DNA of 64,000 nucleotides, from positions 1 to 64,000 of the forward strand of contig VTPD01000001.1 in the NCBI GenBank assembly GCA_008638015.1, written 5' to 3'. Below are positions 18,826 through 28,406 of the stretch, one piece after another. Positions within the stretch are counted from its first letter, which is position 1. Every line of letters begins with the position of its first letter. The translations under genes and the position numbers were made by a program. The stretch comes from Pelagibacteraceae bacterium. Lineage in GTDB: Bacteria > Pseudomonadota > Alphaproteobacteria > Pelagibacterales > Pelagibacteraceae. The notes under the pieces were generated by a model. It was not told the DNA's origin, ran no database searches, and worked only from the letters and a program-made list of their open reading frames with translations.

Positions 18826-19820
18826 ATTCCAACTATTGATTTAATCTCTTTTAAATTTTTTTCTGCTATTATTTCAGCTTTCTTCCTTCCATCCTGCAAA
18901 ATATTTTCTAAAAACTTAATATCAGTTTTTAATTTAACAATTTGTTTCCCAATAGGACATATTTTATCAACCAGTACTTCGGCTAAAGCCTTTTTAAATT
19001 CTGAAAACTGCTTTCCATCCCATTCCTCTAGGGTTTTGATTGGTTTTTGATTTTTCAAAGCAGAAAAGATATTGATTAAATTTTTTGCCTCTGGTCTGTT
19101 ATTCTCTTCATTTATATTAATGCTAATTGGCTCACTATCAGTTTTGGCTTTTTGAATTTTTTTTATGATTAGATCTGAATCGTCGGTTAAATTAATTCTG
19201 GATAAATCAGACTCATCTGATTTGCTCATTTTTTGAGTACCATTTCTTAAACTCATAACTCTTGAAATTCCTTCTGGTATAATGGGTTCTGGCATTTGAA
19301 AAAAGTTTTCATTGTTAAAATCATTATTAAATTTCATTGCAATATCTCTGCACAATTCGAGATGTTGTTTTTGATCATCTCCAACAGGAACGTGAGTTGC
19401 TTTATAAAGCAAAATATCTGCTGCCATTAAAACTGGATAAGTAAAAAGACCTACGCTAGCTTTTTCTTTGTTGGATCCCGCTTTTTCCTTAAATTGTGTC
19501 ATTCTGTTAAGCCATCCAATCCTTGCAACACAATTAAATATCCAAGCTAATTCAGCATGTGCTGAAACTTCGGATTGAATAAATATACTATTTTTTTGAG
19601 GATCGATTCCTGATGCCAAAAAGGCAGCTGTAGTGTCTATAATATTTGCCTGCAACACTTTTGGATCATGCTTTACCGTAATTGCATGCAAGTTTGCTAA
19701 CATAAATAGACACTCATAATTTTTTTGCAATAAAACAAAATTATTGATTGCACCCAAATAATTTCCTAGATGAAGATTTCCAGTTGGTTGGACGCCAGAT
19801 AAAATTCTACCTTGTTTCAT
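18822..19820 (-). CDS. trpS: Tryptophanyl-tRNA synthetase
   Basis: Class Ic aminoacyl-tRNA synthetase charging tRNA-Trp. The HIGH-equivalent is [12 protein letters not shown] and the KMSKS loop is [11 protein letters not shown] choose the start [14 protein letters not shown] at 19820 rather than the longer frame from 19841, because the family begins there and the overlap with murJ falls to 14 bases. The resulting 332 residues are of normal length. The ends are linked to murJ upstream and the Usp gene downstream, all minus strand, an arrangement seen in other Alphaproteobacteria. Confidence 0.96.
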   Translation of the reverse strand: MKQGRILSGVQPTGNLHLGNYLGAINNFVLLQKNYECLFMLANLHAITVKHDPKVLQANIIDTTAAFLASGIDPQKNSIFIQSEVSAHAELAWIFNCVARIGWLNRMTQFKEKAGSNKEKASVGLFTYPVLMAADILLYKATHVPVGDDQKQHLELCRDIAMKFNNDFNNENFFQMPEPIIPEGISRVMSLRNGTQKMSKSDESDLSRINLTDDSDLIIKKIQKAKTDSEPISININEENNRPEAKNLINIFSALKNQKPIKTLEEWDGKQFSEFKKALAEVLVDKICPIGKQIVKLKTDIKFLENILQDGRKKAEIIAEKNLKEIKSIVGI

Positions 19821-21339
19821 AAGACTTAGATTTAAAATCACTAATACTAAAAGATTTAAACAATATTGATAGCAGAAAATAAATTAAAGCGGAACTCCCG
19901 ACAATTCCAACTAAATAGAATATTTTTGAGGCAGAATTTTCATAAAAAACATCACCAAACTCAAATAGTAAAAAATATAAAATAGCACTCATAATAAAAG
20001 AGCAGACAAAAATTTTTGAGATTCTGATTTTAAAAATTTTATCAAACTGATGTAGATTATTTTGATGTAAGTTAACTTGATACACTAATATTGCAATCCA
20101 ACATGAAATAACTGTACCTAATGCAATTGCAATAAAACCGATGTAAGCAAAAAATAAAATGCTTATCAAAATATTAATTATTACTGTTAATAAAGAAACC
20201 TTAAATGGAAATTTTGTATCGCCTCTAGCGAAATAAAAACTCGAATAAATTTTTAATAAGGAAAATGCAGGTAATCCAAAACCAAAAATAAATAAAGCTC
20301 TTGAAGTTTGATAAATACTTTCTTGATTAAAAGAACCATAACCAAATAAACATGATATAATTGGTTGTGTGGCAACTAAAATTCCTACCATTGCCGGTGC
20401 TGACAAAAATAAAGAAAGTTCAATTGACCTGTTTTGTAAAAAAAAACTTTTTTCTTCTTTTCTAAAAATAGCTTTAGACAAAGTTGGTAAAATAACTGTA
20501 GCAATAGCAATCCCAGTAATAGCTAGCGGTAGTTGATAAATTCGATCAGCATAATAAAGATAGGATACGGCACTAGCTTGAAATGATGCAATAATTGTTC
20601 CAACTAAAATGTTGATTTGCATGATTCCAGAGGAAAAAATGCTTGGTAACAATCTTCGAAAAAAATATTTTACCTCTTCTGAAATTGTAAAATTAAATGA
20701 TAACTTTGGGACAAAATATTTTTTTGAATAAAAATAAAGCATCAATAATTGCAAAAAGCCTGCAATCGATACTGCCCAAGACATATGATAAACATATTCT
20801 TCCTTGTTAATGTACGAATAGTAAATAGATCCTATTAGCATTACATTCAAAATAATTGGAGCTGAGGCTGCAACAGCAAATTTCCCTTTGGAGTTTAGAA
20901 TACCTGAATAAAAAGAAGATAAAGAAACAAAAAATAAAAAAGGAAATGTTATTCTACTTAAAGAGGTAGCTAATTCAAACTTTTGATCATCCGCTAAAAA
21001 ACCAGGAGAAATTAAATATAAAACTCCACCCATAAAAATTTCAGCAACACAAATCAACAAAAGCAAACTAAAGACCAATAAATTAAAAATAGAATTTGCA
21101 AAATTGTATGATTTTTTTTTTACATCTAATTTTGAATACTGCGGAACAAAGGCAGAATTAAAAGATCCTTCAGCAAATAGCCTGCGAAAAGTATTTGGAA
21201 GACGAAAAGCTACAAAAAAAGCATCTGCCAAAAAACTTGTGCCTACAAAAAAAGCGATTAAGATATCCCTTAAATAACCAAGTATTCTGCTTACTAAAGT
21301 CAATATTCCAAATGAGCTGACGGAAGTGAGAATGTTCAT
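19807..21339 (-). CDS. murJ: Lipid II flippase MurJ (MviN)
   Basis: Integral membrane protein of the MOP superfamily that flips lipid II across the inner membrane for peptidoglycan synthesis. The 510 residues form about 14 membrane segments. Family-typical stretches are [17 protein letters not shown] near the N-terminus, [28 protein letters not shown], and [11 protein letters not shown] in the middle. Length is normal. It is divergent from maeB across an 86-base gap and overlaps trpS. Confidence 0.95.
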   Translation of the reverse strand: MNILTSVSSFGILTLVSRILGYLRDILIAFFVGTSFLADAFFVAFRLPNTFRRLFAEGSFNSAFVPQYSKLDVKKKSYNFANSIFNLLVFSLLLLICVAEIFMGGVLYLISPGFLADDQKFELATSLSRITFPFLFFVSLSSFYSGILNSKGKFAVAASAPIILNVMLIGSIYYSYINKEEYVYHMSWAVSIAGFLQLLMLYFYSKKYFVPKLSFNFTISEEVKYFFRRLLPSIFSSGIMQINILVGTIIASFQASAVSYLYYADRIYQLPLAITGIAIATVILPTLSKAIFRKEEKSFFLQNRSIELSLFLSAPAMVGILVATQPIISCLFGYGSFNQESIYQTSRALFIFGFGLPAFSLLKIYSSFYFARGDTKFPFKVSLLTVIINILISILFFAYIGFIAIALGTVISCWIAILVYQVNLHQNNLHQFDKIFKIRISKIFVCSFIMSAILYFLLFEFGDVFYENSASKIFYLVGIVGSSALIYFLLSILFKSFSISDFKSKSYETR

Positions 21340-21367
21340 ATTTATTTTTTTATTGTTTTACTTTTTT

Positions 21368-21373
21368 TATAAT
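21368..21373 (+). promoter_or_regulatory. Candidate -10 element upstream of maeB
   Basis: TATAAT in the 86-base murJ/maeB divergent gap, 53 bases before the maeB ATG. The region where a -35 should lie is a T-rich run without a clear TTGACA match, so the call is tentative. Confidence 0.3.
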
Positions 21374-21425
21374 CTAAATTCCGGCCTACAAATAAAATTT
21401 GACGAATTCATGAAAAATAAAATTT

Positions 21426-23705
21426 ATGGCTGATAAAAACTCTATCCAAAAATACACTGATAAAGAAGCTTTAGATTTTCACACAGAAGGAAAGCCAGGA
21501 AAAATAGAGGTAATTTCATCTAAAAATTTATCAACCCAAAGAGATCTTGCTTTGGCTTACTCACCTGGTGTCGCTGTCCCTTGTATTGAAATTGGAAAAA
21601 ATCCTGAAACAGCTTACGACTATACAAGTAAAGGAAATTTAGTTGCAGTTATTAGCAATGGAACAGCTATTTTAGGACTTGGTGATCTTGGTGCACTTGC
21701 TTCGAAACCAGTCATGGAAGGTAAGTCCGTACTATTTAAAAGATTTGCAGACATAGACTCGATTGATATTGAAGTTGATTCAAAAGATGCAGATGAAATT
21801 ATCAATGTCATATCCAAAATAGCAGTAAGTTTTGGAGGAATTAATTTAGAAGATATTGCAGCACCGGATTGTTTTATTATTGAACAAAAATTAAAAGAGT
21901 TAGTAGATATTCCAATCTTTCATGATGACCAACATGGTACGGCAATTATCACAACAGCTGGACTTATTAATGCACTAGATATTTCCGGCAAATCTATCAA
22001 GGATGTAAAAATTGTTGTGAACGGAGCTGGGGCTTCTGCAATTGCTTGTACAGAATTATTTAAAAATTCAGGTGTTCCAAATGAAAATGTCACGATGCTG
22101 GATCGCAAAGGAGTAATTTACAGAGGAAGACCGGATGGTATGGATCAATGGAAGTCAAAGCATGCAATCGAAACAAAAAAAAGAACTTTAGCTGAAGCAA
22201 TGGAAGGTGCTGATGTTTTTTTAGGACTATCTGCAAAGGATGTGCTTACAAAGGAAATGGTAAAATCAATGGCAAAAAACCCGATTATTTTTGCTTGTGC
22301 AAATCCAGATCCAGAAATTAGACCAGAAGTTGTTAAAGAAGTTAGGGATGATGCAATTATAGCGACTGGTAGATCTGATTATCCTAATCAAGTTAATAAC
22401 TTAATTGGATTTCCATATATATTTAGAGGTGCATTGGATGTACGTGCAAAAGTAATTAATGAAGAAATGAAAGTAGCAGCAGCAAATGCAATTGCAAAAC
22501 TTGCCAGAGATAATGTGCCCGATGAAGTTGTGGCAGCCTATGGTGGTGAAAGACCTAAGTATGGAAGAGAATATATCATTCCTTCAACCTTTGATCCTAG
22601 ATTAATTACTACGATTCCAATGGCGGTTGCCAAGGCAGCAATGGATAGTGGAGTTGCAAAAAAACCGATCCAAGATTTTGATAAATATGAAGCTCAATTA
22701 GCTGAGCGCCTAGACTCTTCAATGAATTTTATGAAAACAATTAATGCTTCTATCAAGGGCAAAAATAAACGAGTAGTTTTTGCAGAAGGTGAGGATCTTG
22801 AAAATCTCAAAGCTGCAATCGCATTTAAAAATAGTGGACTTGGAGAGCCAATTTTAATCGCAAACAAAGATAAGTTAAAAGAAAGCTTAAAGTTAATTGG
22901 ACTAGATGAAAATTTTCCTATTCAAGTTACAAATTCTGCTGATAAAGAAAGAAGTGAGAAATATGTTCAGTATCTATATAAAAAACTGCAAAGAAAAGGA
23001 ATTTTAGAAGCAGATTGTAATAAATTAGTAAAAACAGATAGAACCACTTGGGGCTCTTGCATGGTATCTTGTGGAGATGCCGATGCCATGGTGACTGGAA
23101 ATACCAGACACTACGCTGCCACTGTTGAAAAGTTGATGATGGCAGTTGGCCCGAGAGAAAATGAAACTGTATTTGGGATGTGCATCTTTGTGAATCAGGG
23201 AAAAACAACGATCATTGCTGATACAAATGTGATTGAATATCCAACTTCAGAAGAACTAGCTGAAATGGCAATTTCTTCTTCCAGAGTAGCGCGACTTTTA
23301 GGATTGGATCCTAAAGTTGCTTTTCTTTCTCATTCAACTTTTGGACAACCTGAAACAGATAGAACCAAAAGAGTTGCTAAAGCAGTAGAAATCCTAAAAC
23401 AAAAAGAAGTTGATTTTATTTTTGATGGTGAAATGCAGCCAGATGTTGCTTTGAATGCAAAATATAAATCCACTTATCCTTTTTCTAAATTAGTAGGAAA
23501 CGCAAATATTTTATTAATGCCTTCTATTCATGCGGCGGCTATTTCTATTAAGTTGCTAAAAGAACTAAGCAGAGGAAAAGTCATAGGTCCACTGCTAATT
23601 GGCCTTGATCAGCCAATAGAAGTTGCACCACTTCGATCTACAAGTTACGAATTATTAAATTTGGCATCCATTGCTGCCTTTTCGTCAGAAATTATTAAAT
23701 ACTAA
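21426..23705 (+). CDS. maeB: NADP-type malic enzyme with C-terminal phosphotransacetylase-like domain (MaeB)
   Basis: Decarboxylates malate to pyruvate, yielding reduced cofactor. The 759-residue chimera has an N-terminal malic domain with YSPGVAVPC and FHDDQHGTA (about 1-165), an NAD-binding domain with VVNGAGASAIAC (about 165-430), and a C-terminal phosphate acetyl/butyryl-transferase-like domain (about 440-759), which in MaeB is regulatory rather than catalytic. Size and order are typical of alphaproteobacterial MaeB. Codon use is less AT-biased than neighbours, suggesting good expression. It stands alone between divergent murJ and a convergent lipoprotein gene only 2 bases away. Confidence 0.96.
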   Translation: MADKNSIQKYTDKEALDFHTEGKPGKIEVISSKNLSTQRDLALAYSPGVAVPCIEIGKNPETAYDYTSKGNLVAVISNGTAILGLGDLGALASKPVMEGKSVLFKRFADIDSIDIEVDSKDADEIINVISKIAVSFGGINLEDIAAPDCFIIEQKLKELVDIPIFHDDQHGTAIITTAGLINALDISGKSIKDVKIVVNGAGASAIACTELFKNSGVPNENVTMLDRKGVIYRGRPDGMDQWKSKHAIETKKRTLAEAMEGADVFLGLSAKDVLTKEMVKSMAKNPIIFACANPDPEIRPEVVKEVRDDAIIATGRSDYPNQVNNLIGFPYIFRGALDVRAKVINEEMKVAAANAIAKLARDNVPDEVVAAYGGERPKYGREYIIPSTFDPRLITTIPMAVAKAAMDSGVAKKPIQDFDKYEAQLAERLDSSMNFMKTINASIKGKNKRVVFAEGEDLENLKAAIAFKNSGLGEPILIANKDKLKESLKLIGLDENFPIQVTNSADKERSEKYVQYLYKKLQRKGILEADCNKLVKTDRTTWGSCMVSCGDADAMVTGNTRHYAATVEKLMMAVGPRENETVFGMCIFVNQGKTTIIADTNVIEYPTSEELAEMAISSSRVARLLGLDPKVAFLSHSTFGQPETDRTKRVAKAVEILKQKEVDFIFDGEMQPDVALNAKYKSTYPFSKLVGNANILLMPSIHAAAISIKLLKELSRGKVIGPLLIGLDQPIEVAPLRSTSYELLNLASIAAFSSEIIKY

Positions 23706-23707
23706 AT

Positions 23708-24298
23708 TTACTTTTTATTTTGAGAAAGATCGTTAACTAAAAAAATTGTTGCATCAACATTTTTAACATCTAAAATTTGTTTACCCTCGTTGATAACCTC
23801 TCTTCTTTCTTCTTCATTTTGAGCTATGCCAAAAATATATATAATTTGATTAACTGTATTAATTTGATAATTCACTGATTTCACTTTTTTATTAGCTAAT
23901 AACGCAACCTTAATTTGTGATGTAATTAATAAGTCTTTTGCTTCATTTTTAAGTGAAAATTTATCTTTAACTTTTAAATTATTCTTAACAGATCGTGCAC
24001 CCTCAATTTTCCATGCTAGTTTGGTCATTAAAATTTTTTCATCAACTGTATCTACGGTTCCTTTTAAAAAAATGTGACCATCGATTACTTTTGTTGAAAC
24101 ACTAATAATATATTTAGAGTTCACCTGTGCTATTCTTATCCCTAAAGATTTTTGCATGATAGAATCATCAATTTGTGTTCCTAAAGTTCTAGGATCAGTA
24201 TAAATACTTACACCCGTGCCTAGCACACCTTGGGATGAAACGCCTACACAACCATAAAGCAATAAGGAAGAAAAAATAATTATTATTATTTTTTTCAT
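23708..24298 (-). CDS. BON-domain outer-membrane lipoprotein (DolP/OsmY-like)
   Basis: Predicted lipoprotein of 196 residues: signal peptide about 1-16 with lipobox LYGC (Cys17), then two BON domains (about 45-115 and 118-190), which usually bind phospholipid. The organisation matches DolP (YraP), an envelope-integrity lipoprotein. The gene overlaps rsmI by 4 bases, as in the rsmI/lpoA/dolP neighbourhood of gammaproteobacteria. The DolP assignment is inferred from domains and neighbours; other BON lipoproteins look alike. Confidence 0.82.
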   Translation of the reverse strand: MKKIIIIIFSSLLLYGCVGVSSQGVLGTGVSIYTDPRTLGTQIDDSIMQKSLGIRIAQVNSKYIISVSTKVIDGHIFLKGTVDTVDEKILMTKLAWKIEGARSVKNNLKVKDKFSLKNEAKDLLITSQIKVALLANKKVKSVNYQINTVNQIIYIFGIAQNEEERREVINEGKQILDVKNVDATIFLVNDLSQNKK

Positions 24299-25152
24299 AA
24301 ATTTAATTTTAAAATATTTTGATAAACTATTTTTTTACTAATATTCATTTTGTCTGACAAGTATTCAGCAATATCTTTCGAGGACATTTTGTTAATCAAG
24401 AGTTTAATTTCTTTTTCTAAATTATTAATTTCATTACTATTTTTTTTTAAATCTACTGATTTGTCGCTAATTACAATTGTTATTTCACCTTTAGTTGATT
24501 GCTCATCCATTTCTCTAATTAAATCCTCTGGAAAACCTCTATAGTAGGTTTCGTGAATTTTAGTTATTTCACGAGCAATCAAAATCTCTCTTAATGGCAA
24601 GTGAACTGCAATATCTTTTAATGTTTTTTTTAAATCTCGAGCAGGAACGTATAAAACAATAGTGCAGGATAATTGGGATAACTTCTCAAACTCAGTTTTG
24701 CGAATATTGTTTTTTTTAGATAAAAAGCCATAAAAATAAAATTTTGTATCAAAACCAGCAACAGAAACAGAAGCAATAGTCGCCGAAGGACCTGGTATAG
24801 GAATAACATTTAACTCTGCCTCCCTTGCTTGTTTTACTATGATTTCGCCTGGATCAGATATTAATGGTGTACCTGCATCAGAGATAAGAGAAATAATTTT
24901 TCCTTCTTTAATATCATTAAAAATTTTTTCTAAATTTTTATTTTCATTATGCTGATGAAAAGCGATTAACTTCGCTTTTATTTTATAATGATTTAAAATT
25001 TTCAAAGAATGCCTGGTATCCTCACACAAAATATAATCAGAATTTCTTAAAACATTTAAAGCCCTAAACGTTATATCCTCTAAATTACCAATAGGAGTTG
25101 CAACAACATACAAGCCAGCTTTAATATTGTTATTTTTTTTGTTTTCCAACAT
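24295..25152 (-). CDS. rsmI: 16S rRNA (cytidine-1402-2'-O)-methyltransferase RsmI
   Basis: SAM-dependent tetrapyrrole-methylase-fold enzyme that 2'-O-methylates C1402 in the 16S decoding centre. The 285-residue protein shows GLYVVATPIGNLEDITFRAL at the start, LCEDTRHSLKIL, SLISDAGTPLISDPG and VIPIPGPSA, all family signatures. It overlaps the BON lipoprotein gene by 4 bases and is divergent from the LpoA-like gene with only 28 bases between start codons. Confidence 0.96.
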   Translation of the reverse strand: MLENKKNNNIKAGLYVVATPIGNLEDITFRALNVLRNSDYILCEDTRHSLKILNHYKIKAKLIAFHQHNENKNLEKIFNDIKEGKIISLISDAGTPLISDPGEIIVKQAREAELNVIPIPGPSATIASVSVAGFDTKFYFYGFLSKKNNIRKTEFEKLSQLSCTIVLYVPARDLKKTLKDIAVHLPLREILIAREITKIHETYYRGFPEDLIREMDEQSTKGEITIVISDKSVDLKKNSNEINNLEKEIKLLINKMSSKDIAEYLSDKMNISKKIVYQNILKLNL

Positions 25153-25180
25153 AAAGTAATCTATATCATATACTTATTTT

Positions 25181-26341
25181 ATGAAAAAAAATTTTCTAAA
25201 ATTTTTTTTGATTTTCTTTTTTTTATGCAATTCAGCTTTTGTAGCTGAAAGTAAAAATCGTTCATTAAAAATTGCAGCTATTCTTCCGCTTTCTGGAAAA
25301 TATGAGGATATTGGAAATAATTTATTAAAAACATTTGAACTTACAATTTTTGAACTTAATAATTTAAATGTAAGTTTATTACCTTTTGATAACCAAAGTA
25401 CCAAAGAAGGTACAAAATTTGCTTTTCAAGAATTACAAAACGAAAAAATCGATATTGTCATCGGTCCTGTTTTTTTCGAACACCTAAAAGAGATTTCAAA
25501 AGATCCTAACTTTTCTAAATATATTTTCTTTTCATTAACTAATGAAACTACAGACATACCTCCAAATGTAATATCATTTGGTGTTAATATTAATAGCCAA
25601 ATTAATGCGATCAAACCAGTGCTGTTAAAAAATAACAAAACCAAAATTTTTTTTGGTGAAAAAAATACTTTTTCTGAATTAATTTTCACTAAATTAAAAA
25701 ATGAAAAAATATCATTTTATAAAGATTATTTTTTCACAGATTTTCAGGATATAGATAAGCAAAGTCAAATTGCAACCTCCTACTGGTGGAGAAATAAAAA
25801 ATTAAAAGATTTAATTGACAAGCTGAATAACTCTCAAAATGAAGAAGACAAAATAAAAGCAAAAAATCTAGAAAAATTAGACACGCTGGGTGGAGTAAAT
25901 TATCAGCAAGTTTTTACGCCATCATTTGATAATAACTTAATTAGTATTTTATCATTTTTTGATTATTACGATGTAAATTACGATAATGCTGAATTTATAT
26001 CTCTAAATCAATGGTTTGATAAAAAACTGTTAATTGAGCCTTCCCTACAAAATCTGATTTTTCCATCAATAAACTTTGATAATTTTAAGGAACTTAATAA
26101 TAAATTTGTGAAAAATTTTGGTAAAGAAATTTCTAATATAGAAATACTAGCCTATGATTTATTACCTTTACTTGCTTCTGTTTGGTATTCCAAAAATGAA
26201 GATTCATTTTCAATGAATGATTTTACAGATAAAGAGTTTAAAGGAAAAAGTGGAATATTTAAGATTACCAAATCCAATACTACCGAAAGAAAGTTAAATT
26301 TATATCAAATTCAAAACAAGCAATTCAAAGCTTTTAATTAA
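25181..26341 (+). CDS. LpoA-like periplasmic protein (penicillin-binding-protein activator family)
   Basis: Exported protein of 386 residues with a signal peptide (about 1-22) and a type I periplasmic-binding fold starting LKIAAILPLSGKYEDIGNN. This matches the C-terminal half of LppC/LpoA proteins, which in E. coli stimulate PBP1A. The N-terminal helical domain of E. coli LpoA and a lipobox are lacking, so it is the short alphaproteobacterial form. Placement opposite rsmI and near a DolP-like gene supports the LpoA reading. A solute-binding role is the alternative, but no transporter genes are nearby. It ends 8 bases inside rdgB. Confidence 0.72.
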   Translation: MKKNFLKFFLIFFFLCNSAFVAESKNRSLKIAAILPLSGKYEDIGNNLLKTFELTIFELNNLNVSLLPFDNQSTKEGTKFAFQELQNEKIDIVIGPVFFEHLKEISKDPNFSKYIFFSLTNETTDIPPNVISFGVNINSQINAIKPVLLKNNKTKIFFGEKNTFSELIFTKLKNEKISFYKDYFFTDFQDIDKQSQIATSYWWRNKKLKDLIDKLNNSQNEEDKIKAKNLEKLDTLGGVNYQQVFTPSFDNNLISILSFFDYYDVNYDNAEFISLNQWFDKKLLIEPSLQNLIFPSINFDNFKELNNKFVKNFGKEISNIEILAYDLLPLLASVWYSKNEDSFSMNDFTDKEFKGKSGIFKITKSNTTERKLNLYQIQNKQFKAFN

Positions 26342-26945
26342 ATTTAAAATATTTTTTAATCTTTTTAAAAGCTTGATATCGATGAGAGATTTTATTTTTA
26401 ATTGATGGTTTTAATTCTGCAAAAGTTTTTGTTTTTCCAGTGGAAATAAAAATAGGATCATAGCCAAAACCTTTTTGTCCCCTTGGGGGAAAACACACTT
26501 TGCCAAACACTTTTCCTAAAAATTCAAAGGATTTGCCTGATGGAAAAGCGATAGAAATACAGCACGTAAAGTTAGCTGGAGAACTTTGTTTATTTTTACT
26601 TAATAATTTTTTTTTTATTTTCTCTATAGCAATACTAAAATCTTTTTTTTTGCCAGCCCATCTTGCGGAGTAAATACCTGGCTGATTATCTAAGTATTTT
26701 ACCTCGAGGCCCGAGTCATCTGAAATAGAAACGATTTTAGATCTTTTGGCACAATACAAGGACTTTATTTTTGCATTATCTTTAAATGTTTTTCCATTTT
26801 CCTTTGGTTCGTTAATATTAAAATCTTGAGGTTTATAAACTTTAATTTTTTTTGGAAGTAATTCTCTTATTTCTTTCAATTTTCCAGGATTATTAGTTGC
26901 TATTAAAATTGCTTTTAAATTTTTTAATTCTAGAAGACTACGCAC
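26334..26945 (-). CDS. rdgB: Non-canonical purine NTP pyrophosphatase (RdgB/HAM1)
   Basis: House-cleaning enzyme that hydrolyses dITP and XTP. The 203-residue protein has the substrate-binding ATNNPGKLKEIRELL near the N-terminus, SDDSGLEVKYLDNQPGIYSARW with the catalytic Asp, and FGYDPIF toward the C-terminus. It overlaps rph by 8 bases, the common rph-rdgB pairing, and its 3' end overlaps the LpoA-like gene on the other strand by 8 bases. Confidence 0.95.
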   Translation of the reverse strand: MRSLLELKNLKAILIATNNPGKLKEIRELLPKKIKVYKPQDFNINEPKENGKTFKDNAKIKSLYCAKRSKIVSISDDSGLEVKYLDNQPGIYSARWAGKKKDFSIAIEKIKKKLLSKNKQSSPANFTCCISIAFPSGKSFEFLGKVFGKVCFPPRGQKGFGYDPIFISTGKTKTFAELKPSIKNKISHRYQAFKKIKKYFKFN

Positions 26946-27651
26946 TTAAAGCTTTTTTTTGTAAATTAATAATTTCTTTAATAGATTGCTTGGAGTATTT
27001 TAGCATATCTAAAAATTCAGTTTCGCTACAAGTAGTTTTTTCGCCCGTTAACTGCAGTTCTATTATATCTCCCTTGTCATTCATCACATAATTTGAATCA
27101 ATATCGGCTTTACTATCCTCCTCATAATCAAGATCCATTAAAATTTCTCCATTAACAATCCCACAACTAATAGCCGCTACAAAACTTTTAATAGGATTAT
27201 GATTGATTTGTTTTCTTTGAATCATAATATCTATACATTTTTTCAAAGCTACAAAGCCACCGGTTATAGATGCCGTTCTTGTTCCTCCGTCTGCCTGCAA
27301 GACATCACAATCAATTGTAATTAAATATTCTCCTAATAATTTTGTGTCTATAGACGCTCTTAAAGACCTTCCAATTAATCTTTGAATTTCTGAAGTTCTT
27401 CCTCCGATTTTTCCAACAGAAGCCTCTCTTTTCATTCTCTCATGTGTAGATCTGGGTAGCATTCCATATTCAGCTGTAACCCATCCCTTACCAGAATTTT
27501 TTAGCCATCTTGGAACTTTATCTTCTATGGACGCAGTGCAAACTACATGCGTATCTCCAGATTTAATTAAGCAGGATGCATCCGCATTCTTTATATAGTC
27601 TGTAACAATCTCAATATTTCGAATTTCTAAATTTTTTCTATTATTTCTCAT
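26938..27651 (-). CDS. rph: Ribonuclease PH
   Basis: Phosphorolytic 3'-exoribonuclease that trims tRNA precursors. The 237-residue protein carries VVCTASIEDKVPRWL, GWVTAEYGMLPRSTHER, the GGRTSEIQRLIGRSLRA block and CDVLQADGGTRTASITGG with the active-site aspartates. Length is normal. It is divergent from grpE with a 63-base gap, the typical hrcA/grpE-rph arrangement, although no hrcA is present here. Confidence 0.97.
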   Translation of the reverse strand: MRNNRKNLEIRNIEIVTDYIKNADASCLIKSGDTHVVCTASIEDKVPRWLKNSGKGWVTAEYGMLPRSTHERMKREASVGKIGGRTSEIQRLIGRSLRASIDTKLLGEYLITIDCDVLQADGGTRTASITGGFVALKKCIDIMIQRKQINHNPIKSFVAAISCGIVNGEILMDLDYEEDSKADIDSNYVMNDKGDIIELQLTGEKTTCSETEFLDMLKYSKQSIKEIINLQKKALSA

Positions 27652-27658
27652 AATTAAA

Positions 27659-27690
27659 CCTTGGAATTTAAACTTTTGTAACTATATATG
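27659..27690 (+). promoter_or_regulatory. Candidate promoter of the grpE-dnaK-dnaJ operon
   Basis: CCTTGGAA (27659-27666) is followed after 15 bases by CTATATATG (27682-27690). It can be read as a heat-shock sigma (RpoH) promoter with a CTTG-type -35, or as a housekeeping promoter TTGGAA-16-TATATA. It lies about 25 bases before the grpE start. A similar CCTTGAA element precedes hslV. Confidence 0.45.
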
Positions 27691-27714
27691 CACTCATTAT
27701 AAGATAAAAAATAA

Positions 27715-28317
27715 ATGAATACAGAAGAAAAAAAAGAAAATACAGGTATTGAGGAAAACGCCAATCCTAATGACAATGAAAATTTGGCAAGTACAAATCC
27801 TTCCAGTGAAGAAGCTTCTAAAAAAAGCGAGGTAGATGAAGAAAATCCTGAAAATAAAATTAAAAATCAAATAGCTGAATTAAATGATAAAATTTTACGA
27901 CTCTTAGCAGAAAATCAAAATCTAAGAAAAAATCATGAAAAAGAAAAAGAAGATATTATAAAATACGGATCTTTTAATTTTGCCTCTCAAATCCTTAGTT
28001 TAACGGATAACTTAGATAGAGCTTTTTCAATATTTAAAAATAATGAAAAATTTAAAGATAAAGAATTTTTAGAAATCACAAGTGGTATTGAACTTATTGA
28101 AAAAGAATTACAAAACACTTTAGAAAAAAATTTCATTACATATATTGACTGTCTAAATAAAAAATTTGACCCAAATTTTCATCAAGCATTAAGTGAAATT
28201 GAAAGCGATAAAGAGCCTGGAACCATTGTAGATGAAATCCAAAAAGGATATATGCTGCATGATAGACTGTTAAGACCGTCGCTCGTAAACGTAGCAAAAT
28301 CAACAAAAAAAAGCTAA
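27715..28317 (+). CDS. grpE: Nucleotide exchange factor GrpE
   Basis: Homodimeric co-chaperone that releases ADP from DnaK. The 200-residue protein has an acidic, low-complexity N-terminal tail (1-45), a long coiled coil (about 48-110) and a C-terminal beta domain with the family signature FDPNFHQALSEIES followed by GTIVDEIQKGYMLHDRLLRPSLV. Length is typical. It is first in the chaperone operon; the hrcA repressor gene, often upstream, is absent, which favours control by an alternative sigma factor. Confidence 0.95.
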   Translation: MNTEEKKENTGIEENANPNDNENLASTNPSSEEASKKSEVDEENPENKIKNQIAELNDKILRLLAENQNLRKNHEKEKEDIIKYGSFNFASQILSLTDNLDRAFSIFKNNEKFKDKEFLEITSGIELIEKELQNTLEKNFITYIDCLNKKFDPNFHQALSEIESDKEPGTIVDEIQKGYMLHDRLLRPSLVNVAKSTKKS

Positions 28318-28324
28318 AAAAAAA

Positions 28325-28344
28325 ATTACAACAGAGGTTGTAAT
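28325..28344. terminator. Perfect 8-bp hairpin between grpE and dnaK
   Basis: ATTACAAC-AGAG-GTTGTAAT, a perfect 8-bp stem with a 4-base loop, right after the grpE stop. On the plus strand it is preceded by a 10-base A run; on the minus strand this becomes a U run after the stem, so it has the form of an intrinsic terminator for antisense transcription. For the sense operon mRNA it could be a stabilising or processing hairpin. Confidence 0.55.
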
Positions 28345-28406
28345 CCTAAAAATACCACCCATATCCAATACACAATTAAGTTAAAAAAATTAAGGAATTA
28401 AAAATT

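Noticed and set aside
22927-23208. 93-codon minus-strand frame inside maeB
   Set aside because: It is a shadow of the conserved malic enzyme/phosphotransacetylase coding sequence, with no motif or start context.
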